Part shown: positions 27,563 through 36,369 of the stretch, in pieces | Layout: each line of letters opens with the position of its first letter | Numbering within the stretch: position 1 is the first letter of the stretch | Assembly (NCBI RefSeq): GCF_008802365.1 | Contig: NZ_VZQZ01000002.1 | Coordinates: forward strand, 1-64,000 | Length of the DNA stretch: 64,000 nt | Direction: 5' to 3' | Origin: Oryzomonas japonica | GTDB taxonomy: Bacteria; Desulfobacterota; Desulfuromonadia; Geobacterales; Pseudopelobacteraceae | Translations under genes and position numbers: made by a program | The notes under the pieces: generated by a model | What the model was told of the DNA's origin: nothing | The model's input: only the letters and a program-made list of their open reading frames with translations | Databases searched by the model: none

Positions 27563-28963
27563 CTATTCGCTTAACCCCACGTCTCCTTTTCGACTTCCAT
27601 CAAAGAAATTATGTTTTTTCAACAAATCATACAGCGTCGGCCGGCTGATCTCCAATTCCTCGGCCGCTTTCAGGATGTTCCCCTGTTGACGTTCAATCGC
27701 CGCCGAGATAACCTCCCGCTCGGCCTTGTCCCGGGCATCCCGAAGAGACATGACATCCCGTGGTTCTTCGGGCTGGACCGGCAGATTGCTGCTGCAACCG
27801 AGATCAGACGGCTCGATGGATGAAAAATCGCTCATGATGACGGCCCTTTGGACACGGTTTCTCAGTTCACGCACATTTCCGGGCCATTCATGGCTCTTGA
27901 GAAAGTTTATGGCGGCCGCGCCAAAACGGCGAACCCTCTTTTTGTGTTCGTCATTGAACAGTCTCAGATAATAATTGGCAAGCAGGAGGATGTCGTCACC
28001 CCGTTCCCGAAGCGGTGGCAAGGCAATCGTGATGACCCCTATCCGGTAGTACAGGTCTTCCCTGAACTTGCCTTCATTGATGGCTTTGGCGATATCCACA
28101 TTGGTGGCACAAATCGTTCGAGTATCCACCTGGATATCCTCTCTGCCGCCAACCCGCTGAATGGTCCCTTCTTGAAGAAAGCGAAGCAGCTTAACCTGGA
28201 GGTTGACCGGAAGTTCACCAATTTCATCCAGAAATAGCGTTCCTTTATGGGCATATTGGAGCTTCCCCTGGACCGTGGCATGGGCACCGGTGAACGCTCC
28301 TTTCTCATGCCCGAAGAGCTCTGACTCCAGAAGGTTTTCCGGAATCGCCCCACAGTTGATTGGGATGAACGGGCCATTCTTGCGGAGGCTCGCTTCCTGA
28401 ATTGCGCGCGCAACCAACTCCTTGCCCGTACCGCTTCCCCCGGTTATCAAAACAGGCACATCGGACGACGCAACCTTTCTAATCGTGGCGTACACCATTT
28501 GCATCTCAGCGCATTGGCCGATTATTCCGCCGGCAACCGTTGTTTTTTGCTCAAGAGAACGCTGCAAGGCGCGATTCTGTTCTTCAATGTTGGACAGGTG
28601 AATGGCGCGCCCGATAATTACTTTGAGTTCACTGAGGACCGGAGGTTTGGGGTAAAAATCATAGGCCCCCATCTGGATGGCCTGCAAAGCGTTTTCCCGT
28701 TCGCTATTGCCGGTAAGCATGATTATTTTGGCGTTCGGATTATGGTCGAGCATCTCGGCCAAACAGCGAAAACCCTCTACAGAGGAATCCTCGTGCGGGG
28801 GAAGTCCCAGGTCGAGGATGACGACACTCGGCTGGTATTTTTTGAAGGCGGCAAGGCCTTGAGAAGCGTCACCGGCCAACAGTATTTCGTACTCCTCACC
28901 TAATCCCCACTTAAGTTGCTGGCGGATATCCGGATTATCATCGACGATCAGGATGTTTTCCAT
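27563..28963 (-). CDS. prsR: PEP-CTERM/exosortase-associated response regulator PrsR
   Basis: A 466-residue sigma-54-dependent regulator. Receiver domain (about 1-125; phosphoacceptor Asp51 in VVILDLGLPP), AAA+ domain (Walker A GGSGTGKE, GAFTGA loop that contacts sigma-54) and a C-terminal Fis-type helix-turn-helix. It fits the PrsR family linked to exosortase and exopolysaccharide loci. Its kinase PrsK is directly upstream (13-bp gap). It should activate sigma-54 promoters of extracellular matrix genes; I could not find a clear -24/-12 promoter in this window. GAGGA precedes the ATG. Confidence 0.88.
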   Translation of the reverse strand: MENILIVDDNPDIRQQLKWGLGEEYEILLAGDASQGLAAFKKYQPSVVILDLGLPPHEDSSVEGFRCLAEMLDHNPNAKIIMLTGNSERENALQAIQMGAYDFYPKPPVLSELKVIIGRAIHLSNIEEQNRALQRSLEQKTTVAGGIIGQCAEMQMVYATIRKVASSDVPVLITGGSGTGKELVARAIQEASLRKNGPFIPINCGAIPENLLESELFGHEKGAFTGAHATVQGKLQYAHKGTLFLDEIGELPVNLQVKLLRFLQEGTIQRVGGREDIQVDTRTICATNVDIAKAINEGKFREDLYYRIGVITIALPPLRERGDDILLLANYYLRLFNDEHKKRVRRFGAAAINFLKSHEWPGNVRELRNRVQRAVIMSDFSSIEPSDLGCSSNLPVQPEEPRDVMSLRDARDKAEREVISAAIERQQGNILKAAEELEISRPTLYDLLKKHNFFDGSRKGDVGLSE

Positions 28964-28976
28964 ACGTTATTCCTCT

Positions 28977-31067
28977 TTACACGGAATCAACAAAAGTCCC
29001 CGGTCTCATTTCAGTACCCGCAGGAAACCACACCGTAAAAACCGAGCCGCTGCCTTCCAGGCTGCTGACCTCGATCCTTCCACCATGGTTCTCAACTATT
29101 TTGCGACATTGATACAGGCCAATGCCAAGCCCCTGTTTCTTGGTTGTCGTAAAAGGCTTGAACAATTTTGTGCGCATATAATGATCCGACATCCCGCACC
29201 CCTGATCGGCAATCCGAATAAAGGCCGCTCCCCCATTATTGCCTATCTCAGCCTGTATCGGCTGTTCCGGATCTGACGCTTCCACAGCATTAATAAGCAG
29301 ATTCATGACGACTTTCTGAACTTCTTCGCCATCCGCGGTAACCATTTCGGTGGTTCCCGACACCGTGATTTTTTCGCCCGCCACCATGTGAGCGGTCCTG
29401 TCAACCAACTCCATAAGATCGACAGTCTGCAGGTTCAACAGGCTCTTGTCCCCCAGATTCTTCAACCTGCCGATCAAAATCCGCATTTTTTCTGCCGTAT
29501 TGTTCAATGATGCCAGCATATCCTTCTGAAAATCGGGGTTTTGCATGTACTTGGTCGCATTGTCGACGATAAGCGAAAGGGTCGCCACAAGGTTTTTCAA
29601 ATCATGCACAACGAATGTGGCAACATTGCCGATAGCCTCCATCTCGCGCGCTTGCGCGATCTCGTCAGAAAGCCGCTGATGCAGTATGGCTTGGGAAGCC
29701 TGGCGGGCAATGGTTTTCATCAAATCATAGTCTTCGTAAATATATTCTTCATTGTCTTTGATTACCCGCCCCAAGGTGATGAACCCGATGAGTCGCTCAA
29801 CGTCGAAGAGCGGTATGATAAAGGAAATGCAATTCCTCTCTAAAAAGGGATATTCTCCACCGGCACCGTCCAGATTGCCATCCTTCACATTGACAACCCA
29901 GCCAGAATTTTTCATGAATCCAACAAGTGAATTATCCGGGCTGATAACTCCGGGGATCGGATCCATTTCATAATATGCCATTGCGCAGTATCCAGCCTGC
30001 TCTTCTTCGTAAAGAAACAGAGCGCCCCCCCCGATCCCGAATATGTCGCAGTAGGCTGCAAGTATCCGCTGCAGGAGCTCTTCGCCCGACCTGGAGGTAG
30101 AAAGCTGTTCGGTAAAGCGGAGCCACTGGGTCCTGTAGTCATACTTGTTCTGGTAAAAATTTTTGTGCAGTACGACTTTGACCTCCCGCTTGACCCTCTC
30201 GGAGAGAAGCAGGATCAGGAGGGCTATCCCGGCCAGAAATGCGAGGGTGATGGACATCGTGCGAGGGAAAGCGCCCCCCAAATATTTCATCCCTTCACCC
30301 AAGATGCCGAGCGCGACCAGATAGACACCCACGGCACACAGGACAACGGATTTGAAAGCGACCTGCCGGGAAATCTGGATGCGGACATTACCACGACGGC
30401 ACACGAGCGAATAGGCCATCAGCGCCGCAGCAGCCAAATATATGAGGGAGCGTAGCGGCAGGTAATTCATATTCAGTGATCGGTAGAGCAAAGCCTGACT
30501 GAAATAGAATATCTGCACAGCCAGTATGGTGCCAAGCCCGATGAGTTCAAACTTGACCCTCCAGAGGGCATTGGGAGGGGCATTGGTGAGTGTGGTTTCA
30601 AAATTGACAAGGGCAACCACCAAGCAGATCATCACCCCGATATAAAAGAAAAAACCGGCATTGCCAAGAAAGAGAAGTCGTTCGCCCGGGAAATCCGGGG
30701 CATAAAAAAAAGCATTCAGGGGGTACATTTGGAATAGTGCCGAGAGCAGGAATACAGCAGCGATGGCCACCTTGGCCATGAGGCCGGTCTTCCGGGGATC
30801 AGGCTGACGGGCAAACGTGAGACTGCAGAGGATCCAGAATAGGGGCAGGAGGGATTCAGCCATCAATGCACACTTTTTCCAGAAAAAGGCATTTGCCGGT
30901 ACGGCAAGTGACAGCATGTCGAACAGTTCCAGCAGGGCGGTGGCGGTCAGAGCGGCAAAGACAAACAGGCCGGCGCGGGAGCGGTCACTATATAGAGCAT
31001 ACCCTCCGCCGGCCAGCAATGTAATGATTGCTGCTATGGAAATGACTACATCACTCATATGAACCAT
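28977..31067 (-). CDS. prsK: Membrane sensor histidine kinase PrsK
   Basis: A 696-residue kinase. About ten hydrophobic segments fill the first 300 residues, followed by a GAF-like domain (about 320-470), a DHp-like helix with FVVHDLKNLVATLSL holding the phosphoacceptor His, and a HATPase domain with N, G1 (IADQGCGMSD) and G2 (KKQGLGIGLYQC) boxes. This matches the PrsK family paired with PrsR. It probably senses a membrane or envelope signal. The first ATG (31067) or the one three codons later may be used. Confidence 0.87.
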   Translation of the reverse strand: MVHMSDVVISIAAIITLLAGGGYALYSDRSRAGLFVFAALTATALLELFDMLSLAVPANAFFWKKCALMAESLLPLFWILCSLTFARQPDPRKTGLMAKVAIAAVFLLSALFQMYPLNAFFYAPDFPGERLLFLGNAGFFFYIGVMICLVVALVNFETTLTNAPPNALWRVKFELIGLGTILAVQIFYFSQALLYRSLNMNYLPLRSLIYLAAAALMAYSLVCRRGNVRIQISRQVAFKSVVLCAVGVYLVALGILGEGMKYLGGAFPRTMSITLAFLAGIALLILLLSERVKREVKVVLHKNFYQNKYDYRTQWLRFTEQLSTSRSGEELLQRILAAYCDIFGIGGGALFLYEEEQAGYCAMAYYEMDPIPGVISPDNSLVGFMKNSGWVVNVKDGNLDGAGGEYPFLERNCISFIIPLFDVERLIGFITLGRVIKDNEEYIYEDYDLMKTIARQASQAILHQRLSDEIAQAREMEAIGNVATFVVHDLKNLVATLSLIVDNATKYMQNPDFQKDMLASLNNTAEKMRILIGRLKNLGDKSLLNLQTVDLMELVDRTAHMVAGEKITVSGTTEMVTADGEEVQKVVMNLLINAVEASDPEQPIQAEIGNNGGAAFIRIADQGCGMSDHYMRTKLFKPFTTTKKQGLGIGLYQCRKIVENHGGRIEVSSLEGSGSVFTVWFPAGTEMRPGTFVDSV

Positions 31068-31142
31068 GTCTGTCCCATATCCAAGTTGCCGGGATCACAG
31101 GGAGCGGGCAGCAGCCGTGCCGCCCTCCCCTCAACAATCATT

Positions 31143-32429
31143 CTACAGTCTCCAGACTCGAATTCCTGCTGCGGTCATTGTCCGGTGATCATACATCCCC
31201 TTTACATCAATGAGCACCGGATTCTCGTCCATGAGCCGGCACAAATCGCCTGCCGACCATTGCCGGTACTGTTTGTGGGCCACTGCTGCCACAACTGCGA
31301 CGGCCGGCTTGATATCTTCCGGGGCTGTCAACTGGAGACCGTACTCATGGGCCGCTTCAGCGGCATCGGCAAGAGGATCGCAGACCTGGATGCAGATCCC
31401 GTAATCCTGTAGTTCTCTGATGATGTCAATCACCTTGGAGTTGCGCAGGTCAGGGCAGTCCTCTTTGAATGTGAGCCCTAAAACTGTTACCACGCTCCCC
31501 AAAACACTGTGGCCGGCGTGGATAATCTCTTTCACCGCCCGTTGGGCGATGAATTTCCCCATGCCATCGTTGATCCTGCGTCCAGACAGGATTACCTGGG
31601 GAATATAACCGATCTTTTCCGCCATGTGGGTCAGGTAGTATGGATCGACGCCGATGCAGTGCCCGCCAACCAGTCCCGGCCTGAACTTCAAAAAGTTCCA
31701 CTTGGTTCCGGCCGCCTCCAGAACATCGTTGGTGTCTATCCCCATGCGGTCGAAGATGAGCGCCAGTTCGTTCATCAGAGCGATATTAAGATCGCGCTGG
31801 GTATTTTCGATGACTTTGGCCGCTTCCGCAACCTTGATGGAAGTGGCCCGGTGGACCCCTGCCGTCACAACCGATCCGTACACATTTGCGACAGTCTCAA
31901 GCGTATCGGCATCCTGCCCAGAGACGATCTTCTTTATCTTCGTGAACGTGTGTTCCTTGTCTCCCGGATTGATGCGCTCGGGGCTGTAGCCCACAGTGAA
32001 ATCAACCCCGCAGCGGAGTCCGGAAGCCAGTTCCAGAACCGGCACACACTCATCCTCGGTCACGCCGGGATACACCGTCGATTCATAAACAACGATATCG
32101 CCGCGCTTCAGCGCCTTTCCAACCGTTTCCGAAGCCTTGTAAAGCAGCGTGATATCCGGCTGGTTGGCGTCATCCACCGGCGTTGGCACGGCAACAATAT
32201 GAAAATCTGCCGTGGCGAGGTCCCCAATGGCATCGGTAAAGAGAATATCTGCCGTCAACAGATCGTCGCGCAGCACTTCGCCAGTCCGGTCATGCCCCTG
32301 CCGGAGTTCCTGAATGCGGACCGGATTAATGTCGAAACCAACAGTCTTCCGGACCTTGCCGAAGGCCACCGCCACCGGCAGTCCAACGTAACCCAGGCCC
32401 ACAACGGAAATGATGCGATCACGTGTCAT
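31143..32429 (-). CDS. tviB: UDP-N-acetylhexosamine 6-dehydrogenase (TviB/WbpO type)
   Basis: A UDP-sugar dehydrogenase of about 428 residues. The Rossmann motif VVGLGYVGLPVA is at the N-terminus, catalytic Cys in GGHCIGVDPYYL, and the C-terminal UDP-binding domain is complete. It oxidises a UDP-N-acetylhexosamine at C6 to the uronic acid for polysaccharide synthesis. The start chosen (32429) has AAGGA upstream; the frame is open further to 32525 inside the decayed gene. Close to PrsK/PrsR, it is the first polysaccharide precursor gene of the region. Confidence 0.86.
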   Translation of the reverse strand: MTRDRIISVVGLGYVGLPVAVAFGKVRKTVGFDINPVRIQELRQGHDRTGEVLRDDLLTADILFTDAIGDLATADFHIVAVPTPVDDANQPDITLLYKASETVGKALKRGDIVVYESTVYPGVTEDECVPVLELASGLRCGVDFTVGYSPERINPGDKEHTFTKIKKIVSGQDADTLETVANVYGSVVTAGVHRATSIKVAEAAKVIENTQRDLNIALMNELALIFDRMGIDTNDVLEAAGTKWNFLKFRPGLVGGHCIGVDPYYLTHMAEKIGYIPQVILSGRRINDGMGKFIAQRAVKEIIHAGHSVLGSVVTVLGLTFKEDCPDLRNSKVIDIIRELQDYGICIQVCDPLADAAEAAHEYGLQLTAPEDIKPAVAVVAAVAHKQYRQWSAGDLCRLMDENPVLIDVKGMYDHRTMTAAGIRVWRL

Positions 32430-32434
32430 TTTTT

Positions 32435-32806
32435 TCAACATCCTTTTCTGAAAAGTAGAATAGCTCTTCGGGGCAAACCATAACCAAAGCCTGCCACCGA
32501 AAAGACATCGGCATATTTTCCCCAAACGTCACGAAAGATTGCGCTGTCTGTCGGCATATTGAAATCCCCTGAAATAATAACAGGATAAGATATCAAGTCA
32601 ACAGCCCGCTGCCCCTTTACACGCGTGTAGGCTTTCCCCGGACCGAGGCGGACGCCCATGAATGGACAAAATACAATGTAGGCTCCCATGAAAAGCGGAA
32701 TCAGGGAACGACCGTAGCTATACGTAGCGAGCGGCAGTAGTACTACGAGAGTAATGACAGCAAGCCAGCGTGGACGGTATAATACAGAACTCTTCGTTAA
32801 TTTCAA
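32435..32806 (-). pseudogene. Remnant of an endonuclease/exonuclease/phosphatase (EEP) family membrane protein
   Basis: The 123-codon frame joins an N-terminal part with two hydrophobic segments (LAVITLVVLLPLATYSYG, then LIPLFMGAYIVFCPFMG) directly to a C-terminal EEP block (VIISGDFNMPTDSAIFRD, then DVFSVAGFGYG). The middle of the domain, with the catalytic Glu and first Asp/Asn motifs, is missing, and the terminal Asp-His motif is lost where the frame ends early. Full proteins of this kind are roughly 300 residues or more. It looks like a gene reduced by an internal deletion and a 3' frameshift. A TTG would be the start. Confidence 0.72.
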
Positions 32807-32883
32807 CAGATAGGATTCACAGAACAGTTGCCAAACGATGGAAAAATGATACTATTGAAATATATTATCTTTAAATTCACTTA

Positions 32884-32897
32884 ATTAAGCGCTTAAT
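32884..32897. promoter_or_regulatory. 14-bp perfect palindrome in the divergent region
   Basis: ATTAAGCGCTTAAT lies between the decayed EEP gene and the plus-strand CRP-family gene, about 135 bp upstream of the latter's start. It could be an operator for either direction. No known regulator is assigned. Confidence 0.35.
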
Positions 32898-33032
32898 CAA
32901 TCAGCTCTTTCCCTTTTAAGTTATGAAAGAAGGGGTGGCAACATAAAAATGTTCCAACACGAACGGCAAAAACCTATAGCCCCCGACATATGATTACATA
33001 CTGATCTCCGAGACCATAAGCGAGGTCCCTCA

Positions 33033-33746
33033 ATGATCTGGAAAGCAAATCGACGGCAGAAACCGGACAACAACATAATCAAGAATATTCCTTTCTTCTC
33101 AGGGCTTTCCACAGCAGATATCAGCCTGATTGAAAGCCTTATTGTCAAGAAGCACTATGCGAAAAACCAGATAGTGCTTCTTGAAGAAGACACAGCAAAT
33201 TATATGTATTTTGTTTATTCCGGCAAGGTGCGGGTCGTCAAAATCAATGAAGAGGGCAAAGAGCAGATCATCAGCATCCACAAGAAGAACGACTTTTTCG
33301 GCGAAATGGCCCTACTCGACGGCAAGACATCTCCAGCCACCGTTATTGCCTACGAAGATGCGGACATCGGGCTTCTTTCCAAATCAGACTTTGAGCGTTT
33401 CGTTCTCAATAACGATGCAACCCGCCACAGGATAATAGGTCTGCTGTGCGACCGGCTCCGCGATTCCTGGGCGATGATCAAGATATTGAGTTTCGACAAC
33501 GCCGAACACCGGGTGCTGGCCGTGCTTGAAAGATTGCAGGATTTGTACGGGGTTATGGACGACAGGGGGACCATCATCAATGCAAAACTGACGCACCAGC
33601 AGATTGCCAGTTATGCGTCAGTCGCACGGGAGACGGTAACGAGGATTTTGAATAAGCTGGAAAAAGATTCGATCATTCAAACTTTAGAGAACAAATCGAT
33701 ATTATTGACAAAAACCTTCCGCATTAAGACAATGGCAGCAAATTAA
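33033..33746 (+). CDS. CRP/FNR-family transcriptional regulator
   Basis: A 237-residue regulator. Cyclic-nucleotide-binding-like barrel (about 20-130), long dimer helix (about 130-165) and winged helix-turn-helix (187-211). The recognition helix VARETVTRILNKLE has Arg199, Glu200 and Arg204 where E. coli CRP has the Arg180, Glu181 and Arg185 that read TGTGA. In the sensor pocket the segment GEMALLDGKTSPATV lacks the Arg that binds the cAMP phosphate in CRP (Ser100 by alignment), so classical cAMP binding is doubtful. There are no FNR-type N-terminal cysteines. GAGG precedes the ATG. TGTGA-N6-TCACA sites lie a few kilobases away, upstream of the riboswitch genes. Confidence 0.88.
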   Translation: MIWKANRRQKPDNNIIKNIPFFSGLSTADISLIESLIVKKHYAKNQIVLLEEDTANYMYFVYSGKVRVVKINEEGKEQIISIHKKNDFFGEMALLDGKTSPATVIAYEDADIGLLSKSDFERFVLNNDATRHRIIGLLCDRLRDSWAMIKILSFDNAEHRVLAVLERLQDLYGVMDDRGTIINAKLTHQQIASYASVARETVTRILNKLEKDSIIQTLENKSILLTKTFRIKTMAAN

Positions 33747-33769
33747 TAAATGGCAGATCAAACATCCTC

Positions 33770-34537
33770 TTACTGAACACTTTCTGAAACGGTTGTTGCC
33801 CCAGTAATGGACAATGAGACGCCCGATCCGTTTTTAATCTCTGTAACAGTTGGAGTGATTTGGGTAGCGTCAAATCCTGGAACAGCTTGGAACTGCACAC
33901 TCATAATATTGCCATCACTTATAGCATTGGAACTGACAACACCTAATGTCAATTTTTTATTTGCGCTGTCATAATGTGCGTCAGCTATACCCGAGGAAGT
34001 TAACGCAGTAACATAAGACGAATTTACAGGACCACTCGAATCAATATATCCTGTAAAATCGTAACCTGATGCTTTAGTAAAATCCAGTACTACTTTAATA
34101 GAATAGGCATTTGCTGGAATCCCGCTGATACTTGTTGTTAAAGTTGACTGTTGAGTAATCGTGACTGAAGCAATCAGACTGTTTGATATATTACCGGAGG
34201 CATCCTTTGCCCAAGCGTAGGCGGTCTTGCTGCCGGCCGTCGAGAAGGTGAACGAGGGCGGGGCGGTGCTGTTCCACCCGGAAGCGCTGGCAGCTGGTGG
34301 AGTTGCACTCTCGGTGATTATGTACCCGGCTATTCCGACATTGTCGGTTGCCGTAAAACTTGAAACCGGTACCGTCAGAGAGGTCGCTGAAGAAGGCATC
34401 GAAAAAGCGGTAACCGTGGGAGCTGTCGTATCGCTTGCCCCTCCTCCACTTGCCCCTCCTCCACTCCCCCCCCCACATCCTGAAATAATCATAATCTGAA
34501 GAGTCATCAAAATAGATATTATTTTAAATACCCGCAT
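33770..34537 (-). CDS. Secreted lipoprotein with an Ig-like module and a cohesin-like domain
   Basis: A 255-residue protein. The signal peptide ends in IISGC (Cys21, lipobox), followed by a Gly/Ser-rich linker. Residues about 38-130 are one 95-residue Ig-like module (DTTAPTV through KTAYAWAKDASGNIS), the same module found in the next two genes. Residues about 135-255 resemble a cohesin domain: AYSIKVVLDFTKASGYDFTGYID, then LTLGVVSSNAISDGNIMSVQF. It is presumably held at the outer membrane and could bind dockerin-like modules, such as the one on the adjacent product. It lies 94 bp after that gene, behind a hairpin, so it probably shares the same riboswitch-controlled transcript. GGGAG precedes the ATG. 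The cohesin call is by eye. Confidence 0.68.
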   Translation of the reverse strand: MRVFKIISILMTLQIMIISGCGGGSGGGASGGGASDTTAPTVTAFSMPSSATSLTVPVSSFTATDNVGIAGYIITESATPPAASASGWNSTAPPSFTFSTAGSKTAYAWAKDASGNISNSLIASVTITQQSTLTTSISGIPANAYSIKVVLDFTKASGYDFTGYIDSSGPVNSSYVTALTSSGIADAHYDSANKKLTLGVVSSNAISDGNIMSVQFQAVPGFDATQITPTVTEIKNGSGVSLSITGATTVSESVQ

Positions 34538-34563
34538 AACTAATCTCCCTGATTTCCATATAA

Positions 34564-34595
34564 TTGAAGGTGACTCAATTCAAAGTCACCTTCAA
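34564..34595 (-). terminator. Hairpin between the dockerin and cohesin genes
   Basis: TTGAAGGTGACT and AGTCACCTTCAA form a perfect 12-bp stem with an 8-nt loop. On the minus strand it is followed by TTATAT rather than a T-run, so it is more likely an attenuator, a processing site or an RNA stabiliser that sets the ratio of the two products than a full terminator. Confidence 0.55.
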
Positions 34596-34631
34596 AAAGC
34601 TATTATGAAATTTCACAAGAAACTTCAATTT

Positions 34632-36344
34632 TTATAAGACGGTTTTTCCAACAATCTTTGACATGATGACGACGACGTCACCGGTGTCAATCTTGCCATC
34701 AGGAGTTGACTGACCGTTGATCACGGGAGCAACGTCCAGGCTCGATATTTGGGTAGAAGTCGGTGTGACATTTCCCACGGCTATTTTAAGTGCCAATAAA
34801 GCGTCACTGACGGTAAAAGTCGTTGCCGTGGCTGGCAGGGTGATGGTCACGCTGGCGCTCTTGGCTGCCGAGACGTTACCCGCCGCGTCCTTGGCCCAGG
34901 CGTAGGCGGTTTTGCCGCCGGCGGCCGAGAAGGTGAACGAGGTCGGGACGGTGCCGCTCCATCCGGTTGCGCTGGCCGACGGCGCGGTCGAGCTTTCCGT
35001 TACCAGATAGCCGGTCACCGCCACGTTGTCGCTGGCCATAAAGGAGGAGATCGCTACCGTCAATGAGGTGGTTGCCGTGGGGATACTGAAGGCTGAAACC
35101 GTCGGGGCGGTCGTATCCGACAGGGTAATGGTTACGCTGCCGCTCTTGGCGGCCGAGACGTTGCCCGCCGCGTCCTTGGCCCAGGCATAGGCGGTTTTGC
35201 TGCCGGCAGCCGAGAAGGTGAACGAGGTCGGAGCCGTGCTGCTCCATCCGCTGGCGCTGGCCGACGGGGCCGTCGAGCTTGCGGTTACCTGGTAGCCGGT
35301 CACGCCAACGTTGTCGCTGGCCGTAAAGGAGGAGATCGCTACCGTCAACGAGGTGGCCGTCGCAGGGAGACTGAAGGATGAAACCGTCGGGGCGGTCGTA
35401 TCGGCAACGACGTTATTGACCGTTACGGAAACGTTCGATGATTGCCCGATGTTGCCGCTGGCATCATAAGCCTTGGCGGAAAGGGTATAGCTGCCGTTGG
35501 CAATGGAGGTGGTATTCCAACTGTAGCTGTACGGGGCGGTATTGGCGGCATACAGCAGGGCGCCATTCTCATAAAATTCAACCCTGCTCACTCCCACATT
35601 ATCACTGGCAGTGGCAGCGATGGTTACTGTTCCGCTCACCACGGAACCAGTGGCCGGTGACGTCACCGATACCGTCGGGGCCGTCGTGTCGCTGCCCGCA
35701 ACCGTTACCGAGACAACACCGGATTGCCCCACGTTGCCGGCGGCATCATAGGCCTTGGCCTGCAGCGTGTAGCTGCCGGAGGCAAGTCCGGCGGTATTCC
35801 AGGAATACACATAGGGGGTCGCGGTGTCCGTGGCTTTAAGAACACCGTTCACGTAGAACTCCACCTTCGTTACCCCCACGTTATCGCTGGCGCTGGCATT
35901 GACCGAAACCGTGCCGCTTACCGTCGTACTTGCGGTCGGAGAGCTGAGGGACACGGTCGGGGGGGTCAATTCCGGGACAGTGGCGACATTCGAGTAGGAG
36001 CTTTCGACACCGGAGGCGTTATAGGCGGCAACGGCAAAGTAGTAGGCATGGGCCGGGTCCAGTCCCGTGATGGTGGCGGTGGTCAGGCTTTGGACATCGA
36101 GAGGGGCCGCGCCCTGGGTGGCACCGGTCCCCTGAAAGGGTTGGGTGGCGGAATCAGCCTGATAATAGACCTTGTAGCCGGTCACGCTCGGATCCGTATC
36201 GGCATCCCACTGGAGAACTATACTGGAGGCAAAACAGGTAGCATGGGCCGCGACAAGGAACACCATCGTGAGCAGATTGACCCAAAACAATCGGGACTCA
36301 CCAATCCAGCCATTTCCTGTGTTCTTCCGTGTAGCAATTCTCAT
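34632..36344 (-). CDS. Secreted Fn3/Ig-like repeat protein with C-terminal dockerin-like module
   Basis: A 570-residue extracellular protein. Signal peptide (LLTMVFLVAAHATCFA), one fibronectin type III domain (about 40-130), two Ig-like Big_9-type domains (each with SDNVGV, VEFY and KAYDA-GN-GQS), two 95-residue modules (SFTASDNVGVTGY ... SKTAYAWAKDAAGNVS) and a C-terminal dockerin-like block at about 510-570 with DALLALKIA, then DVAPVINGQSTPDGKIDTGD, which carries the EF-hand-like DGKID-D pattern. The start at 36344 follows GGAGAG; the frame to 36386 runs into the riboswitch terminator and is rejected. Riboswitch 1 precedes it. The N-terminal two thirds nearly duplicate the protein at 36601-39864. 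Likely a surface adhesin or matrix protein. Confidence 0.85.
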   Translation of the reverse strand: MRIATRKNTGNGWIGESRLFWVNLLTMVFLVAAHATCFASSIVLQWDADTDPSVTGYKVYYQADSATQPFQGTGATQGAAPLDVQSLTTATITGLDPAHAYYFAVAAYNASGVESSYSNVATVPELTPPTVSLSSPTASTTVSGTVSVNASASDNVGVTKVEFYVNGVLKATDTATPYVYSWNTAGLASGSYTLQAKAYDAAGNVGQSGVVSVTVAGSDTTAPTVSVTSPATGSVVSGTVTIAATASDNVGVSRVEFYENGALLYAANTAPYSYSWNTTSIANGSYTLSAKAYDASGNIGQSSNVSVTVNNVVADTTAPTVSSFSLPATATSLTVAISSFTASDNVGVTGYQVTASSTAPSASASGWSSTAPTSFTFSAAGSKTAYAWAKDAAGNVSAAKSGSVTITLSDTTAPTVSAFSIPTATTSLTVAISSFMASDNVAVTGYLVTESSTAPSASATGWSGTVPTSFTFSAAGGKTAYAWAKDAAGNVSAAKSASVTITLPATATTFTVSDALLALKIAVGNVTPTSTQISSLDVAPVINGQSTPDGKIDTGDVVVIMSKIVGKTVL

Positions 36345-36369
36345 TTTACGCTCTCCAGTTTTTGCCAAT

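Noticed and set aside
32920-32960. Sigma-54 promoter upstream of the CRP-family gene
   Set aside because: A TGGCA occurs, but no GC pair stands at the required distance for a -12 element.
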